DNA from: Prado023 sp963714995
Lineage (GTDB): Bacteria > Actinomycetota > Actinomycetes > S36-B12 > CAIYMF01
Length of the DNA: 64,000 nt
Direction of reading: 5' to 3'
NCBI GenBank assembly: GCA_963714995.1
Contig: CAVQQP010000005.1
Coordinates: forward strand, 146,726-210,725
Shown here: positions 54,582 to 63,882 of the stretch, piece after piece
Layout: every line of letters begins with the position of its first letter
How positions within the stretch are numbered: the first letter of the stretch is position 1
Position numbers and translations under genes: made by a program
Notes under the pieces: model-generated
What the model was told of the DNA's origin: nothing
Databases searched by the model: none
What the model saw: only the letters and a program-made list of their open reading frames with translations

Positions 54582-55490
54582 TCAGGCGGTCAGGGCACTG
54601 ATCGCGATGCCGGCGGCCAGCAGGACTCCGTAGACCAGGAGCAGCCGCCCGGTGGCGACGAGGACCGCGATCAGCGCAGGACCGCGAGCCCCCCGCCGGA
54701 CGTCGCGCAGCGGCTGGATCGCCACGGGGATGGCTCCCAGTCCCAGCAGCGCCGCCGTGGGCCAGGATGCGGGAGCCGCGAGGCCCAACGCGCCGATCGC
54801 GGCGGGAACCGCCAGCGCGACCCCCACGAGGACTGCGTACAGCCGCCGGGTCGCGGGGTCACCGATGCGCACCGCCAGTGTCCGCTTGCCCGCCACGGTG
54901 TCCCCGGGGATGTCGCGCAGGTTGTTGACCACCAGGATCGCGCACGACAGCGCCCCGATGGCCACGCCGCAGACCCAGGCCAGGGTGCTGACGAAGCCGA
55001 CCTGGACCGCCGCAGTGCCGCCCACCGCGACCAGGCCGAAGAACACGAAGACGAACACCTCACCCAACCCGGCGTACCCGTACGGTCGGGGACCGCCGGT
55101 GTAGGTCCACGCGGCGACGATGGCGGCCGCACCCACGAGCAGCAGCCACCACAGGCCACTCAGCACGACGAGCGCGAGCCCTGCCACCCCGGCCACGGCG
55201 AACGACAGCAGGGCGGCGCGCTTGACCGAGGACGGCTCGGCCAGGCCCTGTCCGACGAGCCGCACGGGCCCGACCCGCTCGGCGTCGGTGCCCCGGATGC
55301 CGTCGCTGTAGTCGTTGGCGTAGTTCACCCCCACCTGCAGCGCCAGGGCCACGACCAGGGCGAGCAGCGCGCGGTCCCAGACGGCGCCGCCGTCCCACAT
55401 CGCCACCGCAGTGCCGACGAGGACCGGAGCGAGGGCTGCCGGAAGCGTGCGTGGGCGCGCACCGGCGATCCACTGGCGGGAGGTGGTCAT
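54582..55490 (-). CDS. menA: 1,4-dihydroxy-2-naphthoate polyprenyltransferase (first copy)
   Basis: This 302-aa membrane enzyme attaches the isoprenoid tail to dihydroxynaphthoate, giving demethylmenaquinone. It has about eight helices. The prenyl-diphosphate motif reads NYANDYSDGIRGTD, and a second Asp-rich motif NNLRDIPGDTVAGKRTLA follows. The ATG overlaps the menE stop as ATGA. A near-identical copy lies at 57,960-58,868. The two differ in a few residues, mainly near the C terminus (LLLVYG against LLMAYG). Confidence 0.94.
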   Translation of the reverse strand: MTTSRQWIAGARPRTLPAALAPVLVGTAVAMWDGGAVWDRALLALVVALALQVGVNYANDYSDGIRGTDAERVGPVRLVGQGLAEPSSVKRAALLSFAVAGVAGLALVVLSGLWWLLLVGAAAIVAAWTYTGGPRPYGYAGLGEVFVFVFFGLVAVGGTAAVQVGFVSTLAWVCGVAIGALSCAILVVNNLRDIPGDTVAGKRTLAVRIGDPATRRLYAVLVGVALAVPAAIGALGLAAPASWPTAALLGLGAIPVAIQPLRDVRRGARGPALIAVLVATGRLLLVYGVLLAAGIAISALTA

Positions 55491-56773
55491 CGGGTGATCC
55501 TGTCGAGGTCGCTGGCCCACTCCAGGACAGCGCGGCGATCGACCTTCCCCGACTCCAGGGTCGGCAGGGCGTCGACGATGTGCAGAGCGCGCGGACGGGC
55601 GGCGCGGCCGAGCGACTGCTCCACCAGGTCGCCCAGGTCATCGGCGAGGGTCGGGGCCCCGTGGGGGCCCGGAGCCGTCGTGGGACCGGCGGGCACGACG
55701 GCTGCCGCCAGTCGGCTGCCCCATTGCGGATCCGGGAGGGCGACGACCTCCGCGGCAGCCACACGCGGGTCGGCCTCGAGGACCGCCCGGACGGCTCCCA
55801 CAGAGACCGAGGCCCCGGCGACCTGGACCACGTCGTCGGCCCGGCCCTCGACGGTGACAACTCCGTCGGACCCCACAGCGCCGAGATCGTCTGTGCGGAA
55901 GCGCCGCAGCCCGTCCTGGCCGAGGGACCAGCGGTCGGCCTCGCGGCCATCTCGGTAGCCGAGGGCCACCTGCGCGCCCCGGATGGCCAGTCGGCCGTCC
56001 GGTTCGACGTCGACGCTCACCCCCGGCAGCGGTCGACCGTCGAACACCGCACCCCCGCACGTCTCGGTCATCCCATAGGAGGTGAAGACGTGCACGCCGG
56101 CGAACAGGAGACGATCCACGAGGGTCGTGGGGGTCGCGGCCCCGCCCACCAGGACTGCGTCGTACTCGGCGAGCAGGTCCCACCCGTCGGCCCCCGCGGC
56201 GTCAAGCATGGCCAGCATCGGGGGGACGAGCGAGACCGCCAGGGGGCGAGCATCCTGGGCGCTCAGCTCGACGGCATGGGCTGTCGCCTCCGCGAAGGCC
56301 TCCACCGAGAACGGTGCCGCACCGCCCAGGCTCGCCAGCGCGACCGGGGCCGTTCCGGCCACCACTGACCGTACGGCGACCATCAGCCCGCCCGCATGGT
56401 GCAGGGGGAGGGCAGCGACCCACCGGTGGCCCTCGGGCTGACCCGCGCGCTCGGCGAAGCCGCGAGCCGCCGCGCGGAGCGCGGGCCCCGGCAGCAGGAC
56501 TCCAGCCGGGTCCCCGGTGGAGCCCGACGTCGCCGCGACCACGGCCACCTCAGCCGGAACGGGGGCCTCAGGGACCACGGCAGCGGAGATCATCGACCGG
56601 TATGCCAGCGAGCCGGAGCCGGGCAGGAGCCCGAGCGCTGGGCCGGAGCCGTCCATCGCTGCAGCCAGCGCAGGGAGGAGGACCTCGAGGCCAGCAGGGC
56701 CAGGAGGGATCTCGAGGCCGATGCATGGGCGCAGCGCCGCCCCAGGGGTGTGGTCTCCGGAGGCGGCGTTCAT
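55487..56773 (-). CDS. menE: o-succinylbenzoate-CoA ligase (first copy)
   Basis: This 428-aa adenylate-forming enzyme activates o-succinylbenzoate with ATP and CoA in menaquinone synthesis. The AMP-binding motifs are ATSGSTGDPAGVL, TSYGMTETCGG and FRTDDLG, and the C-terminal catalytic Lys lies in ESGKVDRRAV. The length is shorter than 500-aa MenE but typical of actinobacterial ones. The start MNAASGD is placed by comparison with the second copy. It overlaps menA by four bases. A copy with about six substitutions lies at 58,865-60,151. Confidence 0.93.
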   Translation of the reverse strand: MNAASGDHTPGAALRPCIGLEIPPGPAGLEVLLPALAAAMDGSGPALGLLPGSGSLAYRSMISAAVVPEAPVPAEVAVVAATSGSTGDPAGVLLPGPALRAAARGFAERAGQPEGHRWVAALPLHHAGGLMVAVRSVVAGTAPVALASLGGAAPFSVEAFAEATAHAVELSAQDARPLAVSLVPPMLAMLDAAGADGWDLLAEYDAVLVGGAATPTTLVDRLLFAGVHVFTSYGMTETCGGAVFDGRPLPGVSVDVEPDGRLAIRGAQVALGYRDGREADRWSLGQDGLRRFRTDDLGAVGSDGVVTVEGRADDVVQVAGASVSVGAVRAVLEADPRVAAAEVVALPDPQWGSRLAAAVVPAGPTTAPGPHGAPTLADDLGDLVEQSLGRAARPRALHIVDALPTLESGKVDRRAVLEWASDLDRITR

Positions 56774-56867
56774 GGCGGTCACAGGGTAGGCGTCAGCTGC
56801 CGGTTCCTCACAGTCGCCACGGCGGCTGGTCGGCTCCGCCCATGTCTGGAAGCGGTGTCTGCACCGA

Positions 56868-56887
56868 TGTATGCTGAATTGCATGCA
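56868..56887. promoter_or_regulatory. Palindrome at the start of the antitoxin fragment
   Basis: TGTATGC-TGAATT-GCATGCA is a near-perfect inverted repeat covering the start of the ribbon-helix-helix frame, as expected for the self-repression site of an antitoxin. Confidence 0.45.
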
Positions 56888-57113
56888 GAGCACGTCGGTC
56901 CGGGTCGACTCCGACACGCATAGTGCGCTGAAGCGCATCGCACGGGACGAGCACGTGAGCGTGGGTGAGGCTGTCCGGTTGGCTGTGCGGCGCTACGACC
57001 AGGCGTCGATCGAGGCCCAGCCCAGGTTGACCTTGCCGACGTTGACGGTGGCCAGCGCGGCATCCCATGCCGGACGGCCGACGTGGAGCAGGTCGGCGGT
57101 CACGACCGGGTAG
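56883..57113 (+). pseudogene. Truncated ribbon-helix-helix antitoxin fragment
   Basis: The frame opens MQSTSVRVDSDTHSALKRIA and continues DEHVSVGEAVRLAVRRYDQ, a ribbon-helix-helix DNA-binding start of the VapB/CopG antitoxin kind. At 57,007 it runs into the second repeat copy, so the last 36 residues are an antisense read of the dehydrogenase gene and not original protein. No toxin gene follows. The fragment lies in the only unique DNA (187 bases, 56,820-57,006) between the two repeat copies. Confidence 0.7.
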
Positions 57114-57805
57114 TCGTGCAGGACGAACTCCGAGACGTACATCTGCCCGTTAACGGTGTTCTTGACCAGCTCGTAGCTCGGGTGCCTGGTGTCGACGAGG
57201 AAGAACACGTACTCGCCGGGGTGCTCCGGGTCGTCGTCGGCGAACCTGCCGAAGACGCTCAGGCGCGCCGCCTCGTTTCCGTTGCCGATGTAGTACTTGC
57301 CACCGTTGGCGACCCAACCGTCCCCGGAGCGGGTCAGGATCATGTCGGTGGAGTAGATGTCGGCACCGTGGGCGCGCTCGGAGAGCCCGAACCCGAAGAT
57401 GCCGCCCTCGGCGAGCAGCTCGCCGACCAGCTTCCGGGCCCCCTCGTTGGCGCTGAGCCACACGGGACCGAGACCCAGGACGCTGACCTGCCAGGTGTAC
57501 CAGTGACCCAGCGAGTAGAAGCCCAGGATCTCGTTGAGCTCGTTGATGCGCGCGGTGTCCCAGTGGCCGTCCCCGCGCACCTGGTCCATCAGCGAGGCCA
57601 CGTTCGCCGGCGTCGCGACCCCGGCGAACAGGCCCTTCTCAGCATTGAAGTCCAGGAAGTCCTTGTACCAGGTGCCCGCGTGGTACTCGTCCTTCATCTC
57701 GGCCAGGCCCTTGGCCTCGAAGAAGGCGATGAGGTCCTTCATCGCCGCACGACTCTCCTCGTCGAGGAACGTGGGGTCGTAGGTCGCGGGGTTGAGCAGC
57801 AGCAT
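57007..57805 (-). pseudogene. Truncated second copy of the acyl-CoA dehydrogenase gene
   Basis: The first 266 residues match the full gene at 52.6-54.4 kb apart from single changes (for example FLDEESR for FLDDESR and FGRFAD for FGKFAD). The frame then leaves the repeat after NLGWASI and stops within four codons at 56,993. The FAD-contacting middle region is present, but the helical C-terminal domain and much of the catalytic part are lost, so it is unlikely to be active. The ribosome site and promoter upstream are still intact. Confidence 0.88.
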
Positions 57806-57959
57806 GGGAGCCTCCTTGGGGGTCTGGTCGAGGCTACTGTGCCGGTCCGACGAGTGCAGCCGCGGGGCCGGGAATGCCCACGGGGCGGCCGTTCCGGGCG
57901 ATCCCGGGTTACGTCCGGAATGCCCGTCACGGGCGGATCCGCTCGGTGCGTCCTGCGGG

Positions 57960-58868
57960 TCAGGCGGTCAGGGCGCTGATCGCGACGCCGGCGGCCAGCA
58001 GGACTCCGTAGGCCATGAGCAGCCGCCCGGTGGCGACGAGGACCGCGACCAGCGCGGGACCCCGAGCCCCCCGCCGGACGTCGCGCAGGGGCTGGATCGC
58101 CACGGGGATGGCTCCCAGTCCCAGCAGCGCAGCCGTGGGCCAGGATGCGGGAGCCGCGAGGCCCAACGCGCCGATCGCGGCGGGAACCGCCAGCGCGACC
58201 CCCACGAGGACTGCGTACAGCCGCCGGGTCGCGGGGTCACCGATGCGCACCGCCAGTGTCCGCTTGCCCGCCACGGTGTCCCCGGGGATGTCGCGCAGGT
58301 TGTTGACCACCAGGATCGCGCACGACAGCGCCCCGATGGCCACGCCGCAGACCCAGGCCAGGGTGCTGACGAAGCCGACCTGGACCGCCGCAGTGCCGCC
58401 CACCGCGACCAGGCCGAAGAACACGAAGACGAACACCTCACCCAACCCGGCGTACCCGTACGGTCGGGGGCCGCCGGTGTAGGTCCACGCGGCGACGATG
58501 GCGGCCGCACCCACGAGCAGCAGCCACCACAGGCCACTCAGCACGACGAGCGCGAGCCCTGCCACCCCGGCCACGGCGAACGACAGCAGGGCGGCGCGCT
58601 TGACCGAGGACGGCTCGGCCAGGCCCTGTCCGACGAGCCGCACGGGCCCGACCCGCTCGGCGTCGGTGCCCCGGATGCCGTCGCTGTAGTCGTTGGCGTA
58701 GTTCACCCCCACCTGCAGCGCCAGGGCCACGACCAGGGCGAGCAGCGCGCGGTCCCAGACGGCGCCGCCGTCCCACATCGCCACCGCAGTGCCGACGAGG
58801 ACCGGAGCGAGGGCTGCCGGAAGCGTGCGTGGGCGCGCACCGGCGATCCACTGGCGGGAGGTGGTCAT
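57960..58868 (-). CDS. menA: 1,4-dihydroxy-2-naphthoate polyprenyltransferase (second copy)
   Basis: This intact 302-aa MenA is almost identical to the first copy. The NYANDYSDG and NNLRDIPGD motifs are unchanged, and the substitutions cluster in the last 35 residues. It overlaps the second menE as ATGA. Nothing in the sequence suggests a changed function. Confidence 0.93.
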   Translation of the reverse strand: MTTSRQWIAGARPRTLPAALAPVLVGTAVAMWDGGAVWDRALLALVVALALQVGVNYANDYSDGIRGTDAERVGPVRLVGQGLAEPSSVKRAALLSFAVAGVAGLALVVLSGLWWLLLVGAAAIVAAWTYTGGPRPYGYAGLGEVFVFVFFGLVAVGGTAAVQVGFVSTLAWVCGVAIGALSCAILVVNNLRDIPGDTVAGKRTLAVRIGDPATRRLYAVLVGVALAVPAAIGALGLAAPASWPTAALLGLGAIPVAIQPLRDVRRGARGPALVAVLVATGRLLMAYGVLLAAGVAISALTA

Positions 58869-60151
58869 CGGGTGATCCTGTCGAGGTCGCTGGCCCACTC
58901 CAGGACAGCGCGGCGATCGACCTTCCCCGACTCCAGGGTCGGCAGGGCGTCGACGATGTGCACAGCGCGCGGACGGGCGGCGCGGCCGAGCGACTGCTCC
59001 ACCAGGTCGCCCAGGTCATCGGCGAGGGTCGGGGCCCCGTGGGGGCCCGGAGCCGGCGTGGGACCGGCGGGCACGACGGCTGCCGCCAGTCGGCTGCCCC
59101 ATTGCGCATCCGGGAGGGCGACGACCTCCGCGGCAGCCACACGCGGGTCGGCCTCGAGGACCGCCCGGACGGCTCCCACAGAGACCGAGGCCCCGGCGAC
59201 CTGGACCACGTCGTCGGCCCGGCCCTCGACGGTGACAACTCCGTCGGACCCCACAGCGCCGAGATCGTCTGTGCGGAAGCGCCGCAGCCCGTCCTGGCCG
59301 AGGGACCAGCGGTCGGCCTCGCGGCCATCTCGGTAGCCGAGGGCCACCTGCGCGCCCCGGATGGCCAGTCGGCCGTCCGGTTCGACATCCACGCTCACCC
59401 CCGGCAGCGGTCGGCCGTCGAACACCGCACCCCCGCACGTCTCGGTCATCCCATAGGAGGTGAAGACATGCACGCCGGCGAACAGGAGACGATCCACGAG
59501 GGTCGTGGGGGTCGCGGCCCCGCCCACCAGGACTGCGTCGTACTCGGCGAGCAGGTCCCACCCGTCGGCCCCCGCGGCGTCAAGCATGGCCAGCATCGGG
59601 GGGACGAGCGAGACCGCCAGGGGGCGAGCATCCTGGGCGCTCAGCTCGACGGCATGGGCTGTCGCCTCCGCGAAGGCCTCCACCGAGAACGGTGCCGCAC
59701 CGCCCAGGCTCGCCAGCGCGACCGGGGCCGTTCCGGCCACCACTGACCGTACGGCGACCATCAGCCCGCCGGCATGGTGCAGGGGGAGGGCAGCGACCCA
59801 CCGGTGCCCCTCGGGCTGACCCGCGCGCTCGGCGAAGCCGCGAGCCGCCGCCCGGAGCGCCGGCCCCGGCAGCAGGACTCCAGCCGGGTCCCCGGTGGAG
59901 CCCGACGTCGCCGCGACCACGGCCACCCCAGCCGGAACGGGGGCCTCAGGGACCACGGCAGCGGAGATCATCGACCGGTATGCCAGCGAGCCGGAGCCGG
60001 GCAGGAGCCCGACCGCTGGACCGGAGCCGTCCATCGCTGCAGCCAGCGCAGGGAGGAGGACCTCGAGGCCGGCAGGGCCAGGAGGGATCTCGACGCCCAT
60101 GCATGGGCGCAGCGCCGCCCCAGGGGTGTGGTCTCCGGAGGCGGCGTTCAT
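58865..60151 (-). CDS. menE: o-succinylbenzoate-CoA ligase (second copy)
   Basis: This intact 428-aa MenE differs from the first copy at about six residues (for example CMGVEIPP for CIGLEIPP, LPDAQWG for LPDPQWG). All adenylation motifs are kept. Its start is 34 bases after the end of the upstream HNH gene on the same strand, so read-through from that gene is possible, unlike in the first copy. Confidence 0.93.
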   Translation of the reverse strand: MNAASGDHTPGAALRPCMGVEIPPGPAGLEVLLPALAAAMDGSGPAVGLLPGSGSLAYRSMISAAVVPEAPVPAGVAVVAATSGSTGDPAGVLLPGPALRAAARGFAERAGQPEGHRWVAALPLHHAGGLMVAVRSVVAGTAPVALASLGGAAPFSVEAFAEATAHAVELSAQDARPLAVSLVPPMLAMLDAAGADGWDLLAEYDAVLVGGAATPTTLVDRLLFAGVHVFTSYGMTETCGGAVFDGRPLPGVSVDVEPDGRLAIRGAQVALGYRDGREADRWSLGQDGLRRFRTDDLGAVGSDGVVTVEGRADDVVQVAGASVSVGAVRAVLEADPRVAAAEVVALPDAQWGSRLAAAVVPAGPTPAPGPHGAPTLADDLGDLVEQSLGRAARPRAVHIVDALPTLESGKVDRRAVLEWASDLDRITR

Positions 60152-60185
60152 GGCGGTCACAGGGTAGGCGTCAGCTGCCGGTTCC

Positions 60186-61624
60186 TCACAGTCGCCAGCG
60201 GGTTCGGGGGGTGCGGGTGATGGTCCAGGGTGCGTTGTGGTTGGCGGGCCAGGGGGTTCCGGGTGGGGCTCCGGGTTCGGGTCGGGGCACCTGATCGGCG
60301 GTCGTGGTGGGCACGATGGTCCACATGCCGAGGTCGACCTGGCGGTGATGCGCCCAGCACAGCAGGGCCAGGTTCGGCAGGTCGGTGTTCCCGTTGGCGG
60401 CCCAGTCCTGCGACGTGGTGGGTCTGGCAGGCCTCGGCGGGGATCGCGCACCCGGGGATGATGCAGCCGCGGTCCCGGGCGGCCAGCGCCCGGCGTTGCG
60501 CCGGGGTCGCGGTGCGGGCGGTCCGTCCGACGGCCAGCGGGATCCGGGTCCCCAACAGGGTGGCGGCCAGGGCGGCGATCCGCGCCGCCGCCGTCAGGCG
60601 TGCCACCAGATCCGCGGGAGCCCAGGCCACCGGTCCCGCGGCCAGCCGGTCAGCCCGCATCAGTCCGGGCAGTGCTCCGAATCGACGACGATCGGGGTGA
60701 CCAGCGCGTCACAGGCGGTGAACCGGGCCTCGGCCTCGGTCAGGGTGTGCCCCCGGGAGGTGGTCCACACCTGGTCCCCGAGGATGGTGGTGTCCAGGGT
60801 GACCGACACGCTCACCGGTAGCCCGCCGCGGCTGGGGATCGACCCGGACGCGTGGGCGGCGTTGACCAGGGCGACCAGCCCGTCGGCACGGCGGGCGGAC
60901 GCGGGCACGTGATCGGCCTCGCGAGCGCAACCGTTCGGCGAACGCCTCCACGGCGGCGATCACCGCCTCACCCTCCAGGCGGGGCAGCACCCCGGACAGG
61001 ATCACCGCATCCGAGGTCACCGCGAACGACACCGACCGGGACTCATAGGCCCCGGCCTCCTCCGGGTCGCGGGTCCGGGGGTGGGTGCAGCAGGCGGATC
61101 ACCCGGGCCACGAACGCGGCCACCGCCTGCGGGGACAGCTGCCCCCACAACGCGGCTAGCTCCTCGATCACCGCGGCCAGCTCGTCGGGCTCCAGCGGGC
61201 CGACGGTGCGGGCGATCGCGTCCACATGATCGGAGGTGATGATCCCCGCACGCCCAGGCGGCGGCCACGGACGGGTGCTCGGCGGCCAGCGCCCCGGCGC
61301 GGGCCAACCGGCGGGCGTGCGGACCGGCCCACCCGCGGGCCGCCAGCACCGCCCCCGGACCCAGCAACGGCAGCGACCCCGGCGGTGCTGGCGGCGTGCA
61401 TCCGGCGGGCCAGCTCGTACTCCACCACCGCGAACGCCCCGGCCAACACGTCCACGTCCGCGGTCGGCCGGTCCCCGGCCAACAGCCCCATCCCCGGCAG
61501 GTCACGAACCGCCACCCCGGTGGCCCGCGCCCACAGGTCGACCACCTCCGGCAGAGGCCGACCCGAGCGCGCCGACCGCGCGCGGATCGACCACCGTGTG
61601 CTGGTCCACTGTCGTGCTGCTCAC
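60186..61624 (-). pseudogene. DUF222/HNH endonuclease (13E12 repeat family), multiply frameshifted
   Basis: Pieces of one protein can be followed across several frames. They are an N terminus with LPEVVDLWARATGVAVRD, GSLPLLGPGAVLAARGWAGP, GIITSDHVDAIARTVGPLEP, SFAVTSDAVILSGVLPRLEG, the region with SVTLDTTILGD, and the HNH domain (RGCIIPGCAIPAEACQTHHV, then DWAANGNTDLPNLALLCWAHH). This is the DUF222 plus HNH layout of the 13E12 family, often present in many copies in actinobacteria. About seven frame changes separate the pieces (near 61,565, 61,385, 61,245, 61,075, 60,925, 60,660 and 60,415). Several are single extra Gs. It may be a decayed gene or a badly sequenced one. The GTG start is uncertain. 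Confidence 0.8.
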
Positions 61625-61881
61625 CCCGAACCCCCCATCGCTCGAACACCTGTACGAACACTATCAAGGGGGGCTGACAACACCAGAGGTAACGAACCAA
61701 CCTGTGGACGACCAGCGGTCCTGGCGAGAGGGCTTGCGGGTGCCGCACTCGTCATGGTGCAGTGGACGGGCAGGATCGGCTGGCCGCCCAACCCACGCGC
61801 CCACGCCCCCCCGCCCACCCCACCCCCCGCCCACCACCCCGGCTCGACCCGTCCACGTCACCCAGGCCCCGGAGGATCCCG

Positions 61882-62436
61882 ATGACCCGACTGTCCGTCT
61901 TCATCGCCACCAGCGTCGATGGGTACATCGCGGCTGTGGACGGCTCCCTGGACTGGCTCGAGCAGGCCGCTCGGCCCGACGAGGACTACGGCTACGACGA
62001 GTTCCTGGCCTCCGTGGACGCCCTGGCGATGGGGCGAGGCACCTACGACCACGTCAGCCACCTGGATCCGCTCCCGTTCGGAGAACGGCCGGTGTACGTG
62101 TTCACCCACCACGCACCGCAACCGCGCGCGGGGGTGACCTTCTGGAGCCTGTCCCCACGCCAGGCCCACGCACGCTGGAGCGACCTGGGCCTGGAGCGGG
62201 TCTACGTCGACGGCGGGCAGCTCATCAGCGCATTCCTCGCCGAGGACCTCGTCGATGACATGGTCCTCACGACTGCCCCGGTGCTGCTGGGTGCGGGACG
62301 CCCCCTGTTCCACCCCGGCGGACGGTCCACCGCGCTGCACCTCGACGGCGTGCGGTCGTGGCCCAGCGGCTTCGTGGCGCGCACCTATCGGAGGGCAGCA
62401 CCCCTCACTACGCCGAGCGCCGCCGCAGGGTCGTGA
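61882..62436 (+). CDS. Dihydrofolate reductase/RibD-C-domain family protein
   Basis: This 184-aa protein of the DHFR-like fold begins LSVFIATSVDGYIA, with ALAMGRGTYD, VYVFTHH and LERVYVDGGQLISAFLAEDLVDDMVLTTAPVLLGAGRPLF, which is the YwjB/YyaP-type pattern. It is probably an NADPH-dependent reductase, but true dihydrofolate reductase activity is doubtful for this subgroup. GGAGG lies six bases before the ATG. The 3' end overlaps the convergent permease gene by 29 bases. Confidence 0.87.
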   Translation: MTRLSVFIATSVDGYIAAVDGSLDWLEQAARPDEDYGYDEFLASVDALAMGRGTYDHVSHLDPLPFGERPVYVFTHHAPQPRAGVTFWSLSPRQAHARWSDLGLERVYVDGGQLISAFLAEDLVDDMVLTTAPVLLGAGRPLFHPGGRSTALHLDGVRSWPSGFVARTYRRAAPLTTPSAAAGS

Positions 62437-63136
62437 CCCCGAGCGCGAGCAGTCCGACGATGAACACGCAGATGATCGCGACCTCGAAGCCGATCGTGGG
62501 GTCGGGCGTCATCGCCACCTCCTTGACCGCATCAACCGCATAGCTCAGCGGCAGGAGGTTGGAGATCGCCTCCGCGGCGGGGGGCATCTCGTCGCGCGGG
62601 ACGAGGAGCCCGCAGAGCAGGAACTGCGGGAAGATCAGGGCCGGCATGAACTGCACCGCCTGGAACTCCGTGCGCGCCAGCGAGCTGGCTGCCAGGCCCA
62701 TCGACATCCCCAGGACCGCGGAGAGGACCGAGACGCTCAGCAGCATCCACTCGGGCCCGGCGACCTCCAGCCCCAGGACCCAGATGGCGTAGGTCGCGAC
62801 GAAGGCGGTCTGGATCAGGGCGGCGAAGCCCAGGGCGATCGCGTAGCCGACGACGAAGTCCGCGCGCCGGATGGGCATGGTCATCAGCCGCTCCAGCGTC
62901 CCGGTCGTCCGCTCGCGCAGGGTCGTGACCGAGGTGATCAGGAACATGATGGTCAACGGGAAGATGCCCAGAAGTGGGGCGCCGATCTGGCTGAACACGT
63001 CGCTGCCCTCGTAGATCCACCACAGCAGGGTCATGAGCACCGTGGGCACGCCGATGAGCAGGGCCATGGTGCGGTGGTCGTTGCGGATCTGGCCGAGCAC
63101 GCGCCGCGCCGTGGCCAGGGTCAGGCTCGGGTTCAT
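62408..63136 (-). CDS. ABC-2 type transporter permease
   Basis: This 242-aa membrane protein with six likely helices is of the DrrB/NodJ kind. It has LLIGVPTVLMTLLWWIYEG, the coupling segment TLRERTTGTLERLMTMPIRRADF, and a FPQFLLCGLLVPRDEMP region near the end. It is the partner of the ATPase gene just upstream (ATGA overlap). The cargo is unknown; drugs, lipids or polysaccharides are usual for the family. Confidence 0.88.
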   Translation of the reverse strand: MNPSLTLATARRVLGQIRNDHRTMALLIGVPTVLMTLLWWIYEGSDVFSQIGAPLLGIFPLTIMFLITSVTTLRERTTGTLERLMTMPIRRADFVVGYAIALGFAALIQTAFVATYAIWVLGLEVAGPEWMLLSVSVLSAVLGMSMGLAASSLARTEFQAVQFMPALIFPQFLLCGLLVPRDEMPPAAEAISNLLPLSYAVDAVKEVAMTPDPTIGFEVAIICVFIVGLLALGVTTLRRRSA

Positions 63137-63882
63137 CGGTCCACCCCTCCCTGGGGCCGGGGAGCCCCAGCGCCGTGGTCGACCAGGTGCAGGAAGACCT
63201 CCTCGGGATCGGTCTGGCCGGTCAGGGTGCGCAGCTCGGCCAACGTCCCATCCGCCAGCAGGTGTGCCGCCCGCACCATCAGCAGCCGGTCGCAGCGGGT
63301 TGCCTCATCCATGACGTGGCTGGAGACCAGGAGGGTCACCCCCGCGGCGGCCAGCCGACCGAAGAGCTCCCACAGGTCACGGCGGAGCACCGGGTCGAGG
63401 CCCACGGTGGGCTCGTCGAGCACCAGCACCTCGGGCCGGCCGAGCAGTGCAGTGGCCAGCGAGACCCGCGAGTGCTCGCCGCCGGACAGCGTGCCGACCA
63501 TCTGGTCAGCCTGGCCCCCGAGCTGGACCTCCTCGATGACCCGGTCCACATCGGTCTGGGGGGTTCCCAGGATCCGGGCGAAGTAGCGCAGGTTCTGTCG
63601 GACGGTGAGATCCGAGTAGACGCTCGGGTCCTGTGTCACGTAGCCCACCCGATTGCGCAGCTCGTGGGAGCCGGCCGGAAGGCCGAGCACGGTGACGGTC
63701 CCCGACTTGATGATCTGCACGCCCACGATGGCGCGCATCAGCGTCGTCTTCCCGGCGCCCGAGGGCCCGAGGAGGCCCGTGAGGGTGCCCGGCTCCAGGC
63801 TCAGCGACACGTCGTCCAGGGCAGTGGTCCGCCCGCGCACGACTGTCAGGTGGTCCACGGAGACCGCGGGAGAACCCTTCAT
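63133..63882 (-). CDS. ABC transporter ATP-binding protein (DrrA-like exporter type)
   Basis: This 249-aa ATPase has Walker A GPSGAGKTT, signature LSGGEHSRV, Walker B VLVLDEPTVGLDP and switch His in LLVSSHVMDEA. The signature residue after SGGE is His where Gln or Arg is usual. The start MKGSPAVSVDHL was chosen by domain position; a frame 15 residues longer exists. It forms an exporter with the permease. Confidence 0.9.
   Translation of the reverse strand: MKGSPAVSVDHLTVVRGRTTALDDVSLSLEPGTLTGLLGPSGAGKTTLMRAIVGVQIIKSGTVTVLGLPAGSHELRNRVGYVTQDPSVYSDLTVRQNLRYFARILGTPQTDVDRVIEEVQLGGQADQMVGTLSGGEHSRVSLATALLGRPEVLVLDEPTVGLDPVLRRDLWELFGRLAAAGVTLLVSSHVMDEATRCDRLLMVRAAHLLADGTLAELRTLTGQTDPEEVFLHLVDHGAGAPRPQGGVDR

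Larger units (their letters stand above)
53629..56819. repeat. First copy of a 3,191-bp direct repeat (acyl-CoA dehydrogenase 5' part, menA, menE)
   Basis: This unit is repeated at 57,007-60,197 in the same orientation, offset by 3,378 bases. The two copies differ at scattered positions, including about a dozen amino-acid changes across the three genes. It ends with CAGTCGCCA, which in the second copy forms the 3' end of the HNH gene. Confidence 0.93.
57007..60197. repeat. Second copy of the 3,191-bp direct repeat
   Basis: This is the second member of the repeat described at 53,629-56,819. Its left end cuts the dehydrogenase gene and joins the antitoxin scrap. Its right end reads into the C-terminal codons of the DUF222/HNH gene. 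Confidence 0.93.

Noticed and set aside
56871..57113. A complete 80-aa antitoxin gene
   Set aside because: Residues beyond about the 44th are an antisense reading of the duplicated dehydrogenase DNA, so only the N-terminal half is genuine.
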